The notes under the pieces were generated by a model. The model made no database searches and was not told the origin of the DNA. It was given only the letters and a program-made list of their open reading frames with translations. Position numbers and translations under genes: made by a program. A DNA stretch of 64,000 nucleotides, from positions 1,391,221-1,455,220 of the forward strand of contig AP024673.1 in the NCBI GenBank assembly GCA_025998675.1, in the 5' to 3' direction. The DNA comes from Fimbriimonadales bacterium (lineage in GTDB: Bacteria > Armatimonadota > Fimbriimonadia > Fimbriimonadales > GBS-DC). Every line of letters starts with the position of its first letter. Position 1 is the stretch's first letter. Positions 36,120 to 44,659 of the stretch are shown piece after piece.

Positions 36120-37298
36120 TTACCCAGCACTCGTGAAATCACCCACCAACTCATGCAGATCCCATCCATCTCCTTTCGCAGGACATATTTTGACAGACCA
36201 GGATGGTGATTGCGAACCTTGGTCATACAGCTCAAGGTACACTGCAAACTCGACTTCGCCTTCGTGCTGGTAGGGAATATAAATCCCTCCATCTAAGAAA
36301 TAGCATAATGTATGAAAACCTATTTCTACTGTGTATTGCACAAGAGCCAGCACACTTCGCTTATCCTGTTCGGATAGATGAGTATACCAGTGGTGTAATG
36401 CAAGTGCACGACGGGCAATAGGGTCTGTGGTATCAGCAGGGGGGTTCCATGAGGGACCGCGCGTCAGGCTTCTCTCAATCTCGTGAACGGTTTGGACGAA
36501 GACCTCGCTCCACAGCTCGTTCAGAAACAGTAGCGCCGCGCCTTCACAGTCTAAAACCAGTGTCCCTCCGTCGGAGTTTGGCGACTCAACAGTAGGAAGT
36601 GGATTGGACTTGTGGATACCATAGTGAACCTCCGCTGGCAACAGAACAGCGGGCGCTGTTTCATATCGGAAGCTGGCGATAAGCTGCCTTGCCATGTAAC
36701 CATGAGGTACCATGTGAGCCTCCATACAGGTTCCTCTCGCCTCACGACGCAGCTGATAATACTCCCCCACCTTGAATGGCTGTCCCTCGAAGGGCGCCTC
36801 TGCAAGTGCCTCTGGATCAGGCTCAATACCCAAGTAGAGTTCCCAGCGATTACGCCGTACCACCTCAACCACGCATTCCCATTCAGCGTCCTGCAAAAGC
36901 CAGCCCTGCTCCACAGGGCTGACACGCACCTTCCAGGTAGGCAGACGACGCTCCAGCCAATCGTCCTCAGTTTCATATGCCTCCATTTGGATTGGAAATA
37001 GGATCTCCCTTCCGTCTTGAAGCGTCAGAGATCCGCTACCATCAAAAAAGTAGCACAGGCTGTGAAAAAATGCCCACGCCGTATCCACTACGACAGCACG
37101 AACATTGTGTGCGTCCTCCTCGGACAGGTTTTCAAACCACTGACGAAGCACCAGAGCATCTTGAGGCTGTGAACTAAAACCTTCATTCCTCATAGGACCT
37201 TGCTCAAGTAAGCGGAAAATAATCCGTATAGATTTTTCAAGAAACCATCGTGCAATTTCTTGAACAAATAACTGAGCGCACTGGTCGCGATTCCACAT
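36120..37298 (-). CDS. immunity-like protein with an internally duplicated domain
   Basis: 392 residues from ATG 37298 (AGGAG 10 nt upstream; a GTG 9 nt earlier is too close to it). The protein contains the same domain twice. One copy has LRQWFENLSEEDAHNVRAVV, FFHSLCYFFDGSGSL and WKVRVSPVEQGWLL. The other has LHHWYTHLSEQDKRSVLALV, GFHTLCYFLDGGIYI and WSVKICPAKGDGWDL. Each starts with FVQE or FVQT. The family is not recognised. It follows the truncated Rhs tip at 37,331, so it is probably the cognate immunity of a lost toxin. Confidence 0.65.
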   Translation of the reverse strand: MWNRDQCAQLFVQEIARWFLEKSIRIIFRLLEQGPMRNEGFSSQPQDALVLRQWFENLSEEDAHNVRAVVVDTAWAFFHSLCYFFDGSGSLTLQDGREILFPIQMEAYETEDDWLERRLPTWKVRVSPVEQGWLLQDAEWECVVEVVRRNRWELYLGIEPDPEALAEAPFEGQPFKVGEYYQLRREARGTCMEAHMVPHGYMARQLIASFRYETAPAVLLPAEVHYGIHKSNPLPTVESPNSDGGTLVLDCEGAALLFLNELWSEVFVQTVHEIERSLTRGPSWNPPADTTDPIARRALALHHWYTHLSEQDKRSVLALVQYTVEIGFHTLCYFLDGGIYIPYQHEGEVEFAVYLELYDQGSQSPSWSVKICPAKGDGWDLHELVGDFTSAG

Positions 37299-37330
37299 AA
37301 TCCCCACACTCCTGATAATACCTCATCTGC

Positions 37331-37456
37331 CTAGATACCGTATTGTCGCCTGAAGTGATTGAGGGGGTCGTTCCCGCAATACCGATACAGGTTCGGGTCG
37401 CCCGAGACGGCGTCAATCGGATCTCTCTGCAGCCAGCGGGCGGTGCGGGGGATTTT
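37331..37456 (-). pseudogene. truncated Rhs tip F1
   Basis: The minus strand encodes RTARWLQRDPIDAVSGDPNL, YRYCGNDPLN, then a short tail HFRRQYGI and a stop. This is the conserved Rhs core end, where the variable toxin normally begins. The fragment has no toxin, and on its other side it ends exactly where repeat B3 begins. Confidence 0.8.
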
Positions 37457-37636
37457 TTATACCAATCGGCGCGTCAGCATTCGTTAATTGAGGTTGAATC
37501 GCACATATGCCCCGAACCCCCTCCTTAAGGTTCCCCCTGCGCGCAGGGGGAACCGAGTCCTGGTTCCCCTCGCTTGCGGGGGGAACCTTAAGGAGGGGAG
37601 TAATTAACGAACTCTGACCGCGCAGTTGGTATTATG
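37455..37636. mobile_element. palindromic element B3 with imperfect terminal inverted repeats
   Basis: The left end ATACCAATCGGCGCGTCAGC then TTCGTTAATTG is mirrored at the right end (TAATTAACGAACTCTGACCG then CGCAGTTGGTAT), an imperfect repeat of about 30 bp. Between them are nested hairpins (CTCCTTAAGGTTCCCC with its partner GGGGAACCTTAAGGAG, and CCCCCTGCGCGCAGGGGG). No coding capacity. Most of the gene-free stretch 37,299-37,674 is this element plus tip F1. Confidence 0.7.
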
Positions 37637-37674
37637 GATGACTGCGCCATGTCATCTCTCGGCATCCTATCCTT

Positions 37675-38304
37675 TTACTCATAGAATACTGCGTTGACAA
37701 GCAACTTCGCTACCAATCGCCAATCCAGATTGCGCTGGCTATATTCAGTCTGACTGACCAGCAACCCCCAGAGCGACGCGAGATAGGCATCCAGCGTATC
37801 GTTGTAGTAGTCTGCCCAGTAATCTTGGCGCTCCTGCCAGTCTTTCACTAATGCCTGCAGGACACGAGCTACATCCTCCGCAGCCCCACAGGCTTCTACC
37901 AAACTCCATATGTCGACCTCTGTAAAATCAGTTCCAACAATGGGCTGGGGAACTATTACAAAACCCGCCTGCCACAGCCAATCGACAAACACCTGCCACG
38001 ACAAGACTTGAGAGGGGATTTCACCCAGCCGACGCGATCGCTTGGATATGATTACTTCAGTAAGCGCCAGCAAAAAGTCCACTAACTGCGGGTTGCGCCA
38101 CTGAGCGGGATAATACCTCAGGTGCTGCTCCATCAAAAATACGAAGGCGGCAGCGTGGTGGGCAGTATCCACTTGAGCAATCAGCGGCTGCAGGTTCACG
38201 GGAGGGCGCAGCGACAGTTCGCTGATTTGTTGTTCGATAGGCAGAGCCACCTGAATGCGCCCATACCTGGCAATGAAGTTTGCTATGTCATTTAACCTTA
38301 CCAT
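37675..38304 (-). CDS. putative immunity protein of the ParB-like toxin
   Basis: 209 residues, mostly helical (NIANFIARYGRIQVALPI region, AAFVFLMEQHLRYYPAQWRN, YNDTLDAYLASLWGLLVSQT). I do not recognise the family. It starts 22 nt after the stop of the interrupted ParB-like toxin on the same strand, the normal place for a cognate immunity gene. Confidence 0.6.
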   Translation of the reverse strand: MVRLNDIANFIARYGRIQVALPIEQQISELSLRPPVNLQPLIAQVDTAHHAAAFVFLMEQHLRYYPAQWRNPQLVDFLLALTEVIISKRSRRLGEIPSQVLSWQVFVDWLWQAGFVIVPQPIVGTDFTEVDIWSLVEACGAAEDVARVLQALVKDWQERQDYWADYYNDTLDAYLASLWGLLVSQTEYSQRNLDWRLVAKLLVNAVFYE

Positions 38305-38326
38305 ATGCCCATTACTGGATCGTCAG

Positions 38327-39276
38327 TTACGGACACTCGCAGGGGTTATCAAAGTAGCCTCCCACGCGTCCGCCGATCTCGCCACCAACCGTGGAACCGA
38401 TTATACCTCCGATAATCGCCCCTGCAGCACCGCCCACGACTGTACCCACTGGTCCAAAGGCAGATCCAAGAGCCATGCCTACCTTAGCTCCTGCCCATGC
38501 GCCAGCAAGACCTCCTGCATAACTTCCTAAAACGTTTCCTATAGCTTCACCGCGTTGCCCACAAGGAGCGCCCGCTGCGTGAGCTAAATCCGCACCTAAC
38601 AGAAGCAAGCCAAAAGCACCCAACGCTCGTCCCAATCCGCGCACACGAGTTGAACTACCACGATAGCGCTTATCTCCATTAACTGCCTGCCTCTGAACTT
38701 CCTCAGGTGTCGCCCAAACTGTAGGAATTTCTTTCCCTGCTTTCTGAAACGCAAAGAGACGACGATTATCCAGAGTGTAAAGCTGCCCCTGCTCTTCAAA
38801 GATGCGAATGGGTGGCACATCTTGTGGCTGGATGCGACCGCTTTTTAAGTGCCTTTGCGCGAGAATTGCGACATGCGCCTGCAGCACCGTCTTTATGGAG
38901 TGCGGAAGCGGAGCTTCCGCGAGGCTGAAGCTCCCGCTTCAGCACTCCAAAAGATGCGCAGGCGCGGATAGAGGCGCTGTTGAAAATTTACTGCAACAGC
39001 ACTTAGTCCTTCCATCAAATCCCATATTGAGCGACCATCTCTGAACGTCTGCCTTATGCTCTCTTGGGTAAAATGGATTAGGTGGGGAGGTCGTAGAACC
39101 ACTAAACCTGTTGGATCCGCACAGTTAATCGGCTCATTCCCGCAATACCGATACAGGTTCGGGTCGCCGGAGGCGGCGTCTATCGGGTCTCGCTGCAGCC
39201 ACCGTGCCGTGCGGGGGTCATACGCAGGGGCGACAGTATGATATAACTGGACCACCTGCAAGTGGCAGGGTCTCTG
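38327..39276 (-). pseudogene. Rhs tip F2 + ParB-like toxin, interrupted by element A3
   Basis: The open part begins after a TGA at 39,277-39,279: AYDPRTARWLQRDPIDAASG and YRYCGNEPINCADPTG (Rhs tip), then LIHFTQESIRQTFRDGRSIW and DLMEGL. There the 160-bp element A3 (38,846-39,005) interrupts it. After the element the toxin resumes in another frame: KSGRIQPQDVPPIRIFEEQG, then YTLDNRRLFAFQKAG, which looks like a ParB/sulfiredoxin-fold toxin. A Gly-rich hydrophobic C-terminus follows (GNVLGSYAGGLAGAWAGAKV, GAIIGGIIGSTVGGEIGG). With one TA removed together with the element, EGL joins directly to KSG in frame. As it stands the gene is broken; a GTG inside the element could start the downstream part only. 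Confidence 0.82.
38846..39005 (-). mobile_element. full copy A3 of the 160-bp TA inverted-repeat element
   Basis: 160 bp counted with both flanking TA. On the minus strand it begins TAAGTGCTGTTGCAGTAAAT and ends GCAAAGGCACTTA, so the ends are inverted repeats. Inside are two adjacent palindromes: one containing GTGCTGAAGC...GCTTCAGC and the other GGAAGCTCCGCTTCC. It has no open reading frame of note. It lies inside the ParB-like toxin gene. Confidence 0.88.
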
Positions 39277-39288
39277 TCATGGCGCAAC

Positions 39289-39876
39289 TCATAGACAAGA
39301 TATCCAGCTTGCTGCGAGGGAACCTGTGCCCACAACCGTGTATAACTCTAACCGAACAGGGGTTGGCTTGGCTTCATAGTCAACGACTTCGCCAAAATCA
39401 AAGCTGATAATGTTGGCTAAATCAGAAAGAATACATTCAAAGTATCCGAAATATTGCGGCTGGTCCAGTAAGCGTGTGACCCTCAACAGTATATTGCCTA
39501 ATCGGTCAATTCGCACCAGAGGTACTTCGCACTCTTCATAACCCTGATAGGGCACAAAACTGGCAAGATATTTTGGAAAATACAAATAGGTGCTGTAGCC
39601 ACCAACTTTGTTTGCCAGTGATGCCAGTGCACTCTCAAGTACACCCCAATCCGTTTTCTGCCATTCTCGCGCGACTCGAGGACAGCGCCCTGCTTCTGCC
39701 AGTGCGTAAAGCTGGCTTCGCTGCGAAAGGAGCGGGTCGTGCTCTTCCCAATCCACAAAAGCAATCATGTCAGGCGGGCACTCCAGCAAAGCCGCCAGTT
39801 CCTGACGGATTTGCGGCTCCCACCGCCGAAAATGAAACGCGCGTAGGGCTTCCTGCAGTCGCTTACCTGAATCCAT
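39289..39876 (-). CDS. putative immunity protein, unknown family (195 residues)
   Basis: 195 residues from ATG 39876. Segments: LRAFHFRRWEPQIRQELAAL, WEEHDPLLSQRSQLYALAEA, YSTYLYFPKYLASFVPYQGY, RIDRLGNILLRVTRLLDQPQ. No family recognised. It is the intact relative of the remnant at 31,397-31,549 and closes the second Imm26-RraB cassette. The next Rhs tip begins only 12 nt after its stop. Confidence 0.65.
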   Translation of the reverse strand: MDSGKRLQEALRAFHFRRWEPQIRQELAALLECPPDMIAFVDWEEHDPLLSQRSQLYALAEAGRCPRVAREWQKTDWGVLESALASLANKVGGYSTYLYFPKYLASFVPYQGYEECEVPLVRIDRLGNILLRVTRLLDQPQYFGYFECILSDLANIISFDFGEVVDYEAKPTPVRLELYTVVGTGSLAASWISCL

Positions 39877-39894
39877 GCTTGCCCCTGTCCGAAC

Positions 39895-40013
39895 CTAATC
39901 CTCTATCACGAGGCGAACTGGGGTACCTGGGAGCAGTCCGCGCAATTGTCGCGCCAAATCCGCCCGCCATCGCAGGGCATCCACTGGATCCCCCACATAC
40001 AGGTCAGACAAGG
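39895..40013 (-). pseudogene. 3' fragment of a deleted SUKH gene
   Basis: The minus strand encodes LSDLYVGDPVDALRWRADLA, RQLRGLLPG, TPVRLVIED and a stop, the C-terminal 40 residues of the SUKH gene at 31,569-32,212. It is fused directly behind the stop codon of Imm26-RraB copy 2. The junction lies in a short repeat, ACAGTAGCCTT here against ACAGTAGACCTT in the SUKH gene. Confidence 0.78.
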
Positions 40014-40934
40014 CTACTGTCGCGTCGGCATGCCCCAGCCATCATACACTGCCTCCCAGCGTTCCGCAAAACGCTCCATCGCCTCAATCGCCTCATCCAG
40101 AGCGTCCTCCGTCGGCAATAGCTGGTGCGTTGCCAGTAGCAACCACTCCCGTCCCGAAGGGCTTATCTCCACCGTGTAGCCCTGCGCCTGCAACTCCTCC
40201 GCAGCTTGCTTCGCCAGACGCCGCTTCGGAAAATACAGAAAATGCTCCACCCACGCGGGCTTGTCGGGGTCCACCCCTGCCTGATACGCCAGCTCCAGCG
40301 CGTGCCGATCGTCCTCACTGAGCGACTGCGCTGCCGCACGCTCTTGCTCAGCCCGTTGCAACACCCACTCTCGAAACTCCTCCGCCTCACGGCGCCGCTT
40401 GTACCACTCTTCCACCCACTCGGCATCGCCAGGCGGCGCGTCTATCGTGCGATCCAGCTCCGACACAAAGAAGTTGACATCCGTTACATCTCGTGTCGTG
40501 AGCCGTCGTCCCAGCAGTTCCTCTACCGTGCATTCCTCCTGGGCGATTATGGTCTCCAGATCCGCTTCGCTGTAGTGTTGCAAAAACAAGTAGGGATGCG
40601 CGGACACCATAAAGATAAATGGGGGTACGGGCCAGTGGTCGCGGTTCCAGTGGGGATGGCGTCCGATTTTGTGCCAGCTCGCTAAGTGTTGGCGGTCTAT
40701 GGGGCGGAACACATGCACGATTTCTGTGTAGAAAGCGTCTTGAGCGGTCAGGTGCGCGAGTTCGTGGAGCGTGGGGATGTGCGGGTAGCGGGGTGTGAAG
40801 CAGTACGCCAGAAAGCGCGGGGGGCGCAGTTTCTGGGGCGCGCGTGCAATCAGAATCGCGGCGTAGCCCCCTGAGGGTAACGGCGCTGCCATCCAGTCCC
40901 CTTCCTCAAAAGGCAAAACTTGCTTGCGCGGCAT
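40014..40934 (-). CDS. Imm26 - RraB domain fusion, immunity protein, copy 2
   Basis: 306 residues; domains as in copy 1 at 32,235-33,155 (LPSGGYAAILIARAPQKLRP for Imm26; VEHFLYFPKRRLAKQAAEEL for RraB). Differences cluster in two places: around residues 80-90 (HVFRPIDRQHLASWHK here, CIFRPIDQQNLANWRK there) and between 150 and 205. ATG 40934 has GGAGGCGGAGG upstream. It starts 29 nt after the GIY-YIG toxin and is probably its immunity gene. Clustered differences in otherwise near-identical sequence suggest gene conversion or selection on the toxin contact face. Confidence 0.75.
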   Translation of the reverse strand: MPRKQVLPFEEGDWMAAPLPSGGYAAILIARAPQKLRPPRFLAYCFTPRYPHIPTLHELAHLTAQDAFYTEIVHVFRPIDRQHLASWHKIGRHPHWNRDHWPVPPFIFMVSAHPYLFLQHYSEADLETIIAQEECTVEELLGRRLTTRDVTDVNFFVSELDRTIDAPPGDAEWVEEWYKRRREAEEFREWVLQRAEQERAAAQSLSEDDRHALELAYQAGVDPDKPAWVEHFLYFPKRRLAKQAAEELQAQGYTVEISPSGREWLLLATHQLLPTEDALDEAIEAMERFAERWEAVYDGWGMPTRQ

Positions 40935-40963
40935 GTCTGAAGCCTCCGCCTCCGTATTGTACC

Positions 40964-41467
40964 CTATCTTTGCCGAATTGGCTGTTGCGCGCGGGATAAA
41001 AATTCTTCCGCAGCTCTCATGTAATCGTCGCGTCTTGGGTTTCGTGGAGAGATGGGGTGAATGCGATTGTCACGCGGATTATATTTGTCGTACAAGCGTT
41101 GCTCGAGACCTCGTTGGGTTGCGTAATCATCGGTGTAGTGCTCCACTGTGAAATCATACTGATCTTTTGGGTATCGTCCATTTCTGTGTTGACTCGCTCG
41201 TTTTGCAACATCCGAGCTGCGTCCCACATACACAACCTCCCCCGAACTCTTCTCAGTGATCTTGTATACGCCACCCTTCGGTTGCTGTTGATTGTGCGTT
41301 GCAAGCTTTGTCCTACCCCTACCGCGTGTGAGCAACCAATCGTGAATCGCCCCACCTACATGCCCTGCCAGATACCATTCATCACACGGATCGCGCGGCT
41401 CCCAGCGCGGCAGGTCTAACAGGTCGCAAAGCCAGTCGCGAATGCTTTTCGTCAGCCCGCCTGGGGG
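40964..41467 (-). pseudogene. GIY-YIG nuclease toxin, Rhs tip missing
   Basis: 167 codons are open after a TGA at 41,468-41,470. The N-terminal part (GLTKSIRDWLCDLLDLPRWE, then DEWYLAGHVGGAIHDWLL) is a pre-toxin region. The C-terminal part is a GIY-YIG nuclease: GGVYKITEKSSGEVVYVGRS with the GVY...YVG core and the following Arg, then ASQHRNGR and RGLEQRLYDKYNP with the conserved Glu. The active-site residues look intact, but no Rhs tip or good start codon is joined to it. It could serve as a donor for recombination with an Rhs gene elsewhere, or it is dead. Confidence 0.75.
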
Positions 41468-41531
41468 TCAATCGCCCACGCCAGCTCAACCACAGAATGC
41501 TTTACGCTACAACGCCAAAACCCCCAGCAAC

Positions 41532-42062
41532 TCACCCCTCCCCAAACTCCTCCTCCACCTCACGCAGAACACGGTCAACCCAATATTCACTCAATATCCA
41601 GTGGTACACACTCGCATACTCGCGAACTTCTGCTGCGTCTAAGTACAACTCATATACCCCTTTTTCTCCAGGGCGGATGCACACCTCTGTATACACATCC
41701 ATGTCCGGCGCCAGCCGCCCGATTCGTAAAAACCCCTCCCGCAACTCCGCAGGGGTAATCTGGGAAAAATCCAACCCATCCGCTCCACGCCACTCGTCCT
41801 CTGTCCCCACCAGTTCAATTCGGTCGTACTGAACCGCCAGCTCCTGCACATCTGCAGGGAGTTGCGCTAAAATCTGCGCATCCCGTACCCCTGAAGCCGG
41901 CACCAGCCGAAACACGCGCTCATCCTGCAACACCTGCAGTGCTTCTTCCCGCGCCTGCTCTGCACTCAAACGCGCAATCCGTTGATCCTGCGCTTCCCAC
42001 CGCTGCAACTTCACTTTCTCCATCTGGAACTGTTTCCCTAGCCACTTGATCCAGCCGAACAT
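41532..42062 (-). CDS. putative immunity protein of the HNH toxin
   Basis: 176 residues from ATG 42062, which has GAGGAG 8 nt upstream; a GTG at 42071 in frame is too near that site. The N-terminal segment (FGWIKWLGKQFQMEKVKLQR) is basic, and the rest is acidic (LAVQYDRIELVGTEDEWRGA, GEKGVYELYLDAAEVREYAS). The family is not recognised. Acidic composition suits a protein that masks a nuclease. It is read immediately after the toxin stop codon. Confidence 0.65.
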   Translation of the reverse strand: MFGWIKWLGKQFQMEKVKLQRWEAQDQRIARLSAEQAREEALQVLQDERVFRLVPASGVRDAQILAQLPADVQELAVQYDRIELVGTEDEWRGADGLDFSQITPAELREGFLRIGRLAPDMDVYTEVCIRPGEKGVYELYLDAAEVREYASVYHWILSEYWVDRVLREVEEEFGEG

Positions 42063-42067
42063 CTCGC

Positions 42068-42787
42068 TCACTCCTCACACGGCTGTTCCAGGTCTCTGCG
42101 CAGGTTGTTCAAAAAGCGCGCAGTGATAGTATACCGATTGGTGTTGGTTCGGAGCGCGTTTTCCATACGCCTCAGGCGACGATGGGCACGCTTGTGGGCT
42201 TCGTTGTCCAGCACCTGCAGGTTCCAGCGGCCGCTGTGAAGCCACTCGGGCAAGCCTCCTGTGGGGAAAAGGGTCCGACTACCTCCAGGATGCCCCAGCA
42301 GAGGATTGACATGATGCACAGCGTAGCCCTTAGGGGCTTTCACACCCAGAGATCTCACAAAACGCTTAGCCTCTTTTCTAAACGCCTCCGCTCCTTTGCG
42401 CACAGCCATCCGTGTCAGCACTTTGGACCCGCCTGTCAAGGCAATCTCCGCAGCCACTTCGGTATATTCTCCTGCCCGATATGCCAGACTTTGTTTATCT
42501 ACGACATCATTTACCCCTAACTGTTCTCGAATCCAGTCCGTAGCGCCGAAGGTCAGCGAGTCTCCTACACCTGCCCAGAAGTTTGCCATTGTGTCCAACC
42601 AGTCCAGCCCCGACGGGTCGGCGTGATTAATCGGGTCATTTCCGCAATACCGATAGAGGTTCGGGTCGCCCGAAGCGGCGTCGATTGGGTCTCGCTGCAG
42701 CCAGCGGGCGGTGCGGGGGTCGTAGGCGCGGGCGCCCACATGATACAAGCCGACCTCAGGAACCCACTCATAGCCGTACGCCCTGTT
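42068..42787 (-). CDS. Rhs tip F3 + HNH-type nuclease toxin, intact cassette
   Basis: The frame is open from 42,787 after a TGA, giving 239 residues. YGYEWVPEVGLYHVGARAYD, then TARWLQRDPIDAASGDPNLY and GNDPINHADPSG, is the Rhs tip. WLDTMANFWAGVGDSLTFGA with TDWIREQLG is a pre-toxin domain. The C-terminus (YAVHHVNPLLGHPGGSRTLF, then SGRWNLQVLDNEAHKRAHRR) is an HNH/EndoVII-like nuclease of the kind found on Rhs proteins, with conserved His pairs. No ATG start exists; a TTG at 42,748 is possible. This is the only toxin of the array with no visible break in its toxin domain. Confidence 0.8.
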   Translation of the reverse strand, partial: NRAYGYEWVPEVGLYHVGARAYDPRTARWLQRDPIDAASGDPNLYRYCGNDPINHADPSGLDWLDTMANFWAGVGDSLTFGATDWIREQLGVNDVVDKQSLAYRAGEYTEVAAEIALTGGSKVLTRMAVRKGAEAFRKEAKRFVRSLGVKAPKGYAVHHVNPLLGHPGGSRTLFPTGGLPEWLHSGRWNLQVLDNEAHKRAHRRLRRMENALRTNTNRYTITARFLNNLRRDLEQPCEE

Positions 42788-42812
42788 TCAGAGGCAGAGC
42801 CAAGAGAAAGGA

Positions 42813-43655
42813 CTACGGCAGCTCAGGACGAGTCAGAAGATGTTCCAGTGCCTCGGCGAAGGTTCCAAATGTGGCACATGGCTCAGGATACTCATGATGC
42901 AGATAGTAAACGCGACCCTCCTGCTCTCCTTCGCGGACACCCAAAAAGCCACCCCCGCGCTCCGTCAGAATGTAATACGCGCCTGAAGACAGCCACACCT
43001 CCCGAACCTCCGAAAGCCCCAGAACAACCGCATCGCCAATCTGGAAGCCTTCACATACACGAACCAGGTTCAGGTAGTCCGCCGGTAGAGAAGCCTCTAT
43101 CGCCTGCAGGCGATGCTGTTGCTCCTCGGGAGAAAGCGGAGGCAGAACTTGTTCGATCGCCCATCGGCGTCCCAGCGCGATACACCACGCAGGCAACGAC
43201 CCCAGCAAGTCTGCACCGCCCCCCTCAAAGGAAGGAAATGGCTCGGAGACAGGCTCCATCACATCAGTGTGGAACACCACACGCTCGATGTGGACTTCGT
43301 TCTCACGCGCAATCTGCCTGTAAACCTTCCCAAAGGCAAGTGTAAATATCTCGCCTCTCACTAAATAAATGCGCATTTTCAACCGTTCAGGCAGATGAGG
43401 CACGCGATAGTGAACCGTACACCACAGTGCTTCTAACCGTTGATTGGGGAAGCACGGGGGTGGCTTGTGCCTGGGCGTGTAGAGGTTCACCTCGCCGCTT
43501 TCTTTATCGCGGTAGATGTGGTTGACTGCTTCTATCTGTTGTGCGAGAATAACGCGGGGTTCCTCAGGCAGGTGCTCCTGCAACGCCTGAAGCAGGGCAC
43601 GCTCTACAGGCGCAAACGGCGAACGACGGCGTAGGATACTGAACAGACGCCACAT
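42813..43655 (-). CDS. SUKH-like immunity protein
   Basis: 280 residues. The C-terminal half resembles SMI1/KNR4: IEASLPADYLNLVRVCEGFQ, then IGDAVVLGLSEVREVWLSSG, YYILTERGGGFLGVREGE and YPEPCATFGTFAEALEHLL. The N-terminal half (RIYLVRGEIFTLAFGKVYRQ) is unrecognised. It lies between the Tlde1-like cassette and the HNH toxin tip, so it belongs to the upstream cassette or is an orphan. Confidence 0.68.
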   Translation of the reverse strand: MWRLFSILRRRSPFAPVERALLQALQEHLPEEPRVILAQQIEAVNHIYRDKESGEVNLYTPRHKPPPCFPNQRLEALWCTVHYRVPHLPERLKMRIYLVRGEIFTLAFGKVYRQIARENEVHIERVVFHTDVMEPVSEPFPSFEGGGADLLGSLPAWCIALGRRWAIEQVLPPLSPEEQQHRLQAIEASLPADYLNLVRVCEGFQIGDAVVLGLSEVREVWLSSGAYYILTERGGGFLGVREGEQEGRVYYLHHEYPEPCATFGTFAEALEHLLTRPELP

Positions 43656-43694
43656 CTTCTTGAACTGGATAGAAAGAATGGAACCATCCCCCTT

Positions 43695-44054
43695 CTAATC
43701 GCGCACGGGAATGTTCACATAGCGTGTCTCTTCGTAGAAGTTGTTCGGAAATCCACTATGCTCCACACGACGACGCACGAGCATCCCCTTCGCAAACACG
43801 AGATACGCCCGATAGGAGTCGGCGGCGTCGCCCCCATCGATTTTCAGCACCATCTCCCCGCGTTGATTTTTGTAGAACCTGATTTCGTTGACCTCAGCGA
43901 GATCGCTGTATGCGCCGCGCATCAAAGGCACAACCTTCCCACGATAGCGTATCTCGCAGTGGTGAACCACCTCCTTCGGGGTTGATTCACTGCCACCGTG
44001 CCAGAGCCCCTTGTCAAGACGCAGGTCATAGGGACGCAGAAGTACCTTAGCCAT
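43695..44054 (-). CDS. putative immunity protein of the Tlde1-like toxin
   Basis: 119 residues from ATG 44054 (GGGGA just upstream); ATG 44090 in frame is the alternative. Beta-rich: VHHCEIRYRGKVVPLMRGAY, NEIRFYKNQRGEMVLKIDGG, SYRAYLVFAKGMLVRRRVEH. No signal peptide is seen, although a peptidoglycan-targeting toxin would normally need periplasmic immunity. The family is not recognised. Assignment rests on position only. Confidence 0.55.
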   Translation of the reverse strand: MAKVLLRPYDLRLDKGLWHGGSESTPKEVVHHCEIRYRGKVVPLMRGAYSDLAEVNEIRFYKNQRGEMVLKIDGGDAADSYRAYLVFAKGMLVRRRVEHSGFPNNFYEETRYVNIPVRD

Positions 44055-44659
44055 GTAATCCCCTAACTTTGCTTGCAGCGTCCGTTGCATCGCAATCCAC
44101 CCTATCTGGATTTTACCTGACCTACAGCATCCGAAGCAAAACAATCGAGCCTATCCATCCTAAGTTTATCTCTTTGGGTAGCAAGGCGTCTTGTCCCAGC
44201 AGCTCTAACACAAGAATGTTTGGGGGAGACACTTGAAAATAGCAATTGATCATTTCAGGTGTCCAGGTAGATGGGTTTTGTGAGTCGTAGACGACCAAGT
44301 CTCTATCTCCTGATTGTTCTATCGCATCTCTTGTTGCTTTGGTCATGATGATACAGCCTTGCGACGGATCTCCTTGAGGGCTACCGCCGTGGATAAGAAA
44401 GCCACTTCGACCAAACATTTGGTTGGCAGGATCCGGGATGAGTGGGAAGTTATCCAGAGGCTTTCCTGAGGATGTGCAAGGTCTGCGCTTGCCTATGCGG
44501 TATCTCCCCGCAGGGATCGGACCCTTACCTTTCTCGTGTTGAAGGCTAGGATTATTTCGCCAGATGCCTTTCTTTCCCGAGAATCCCTGTTCCACGAAGA
44601 CAAAGTCGCATGGAGGTGTAGCAGGATTATCCTAGTAGAGTGATCCCGTGCGCTGGTCG

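Noticed and set aside
38885-38887. Separate 186-residue gene beginning inside element A3
   Set aside because: Its first 14 codons come from the repeat; the rest is the C-terminal part of the interrupted toxin.
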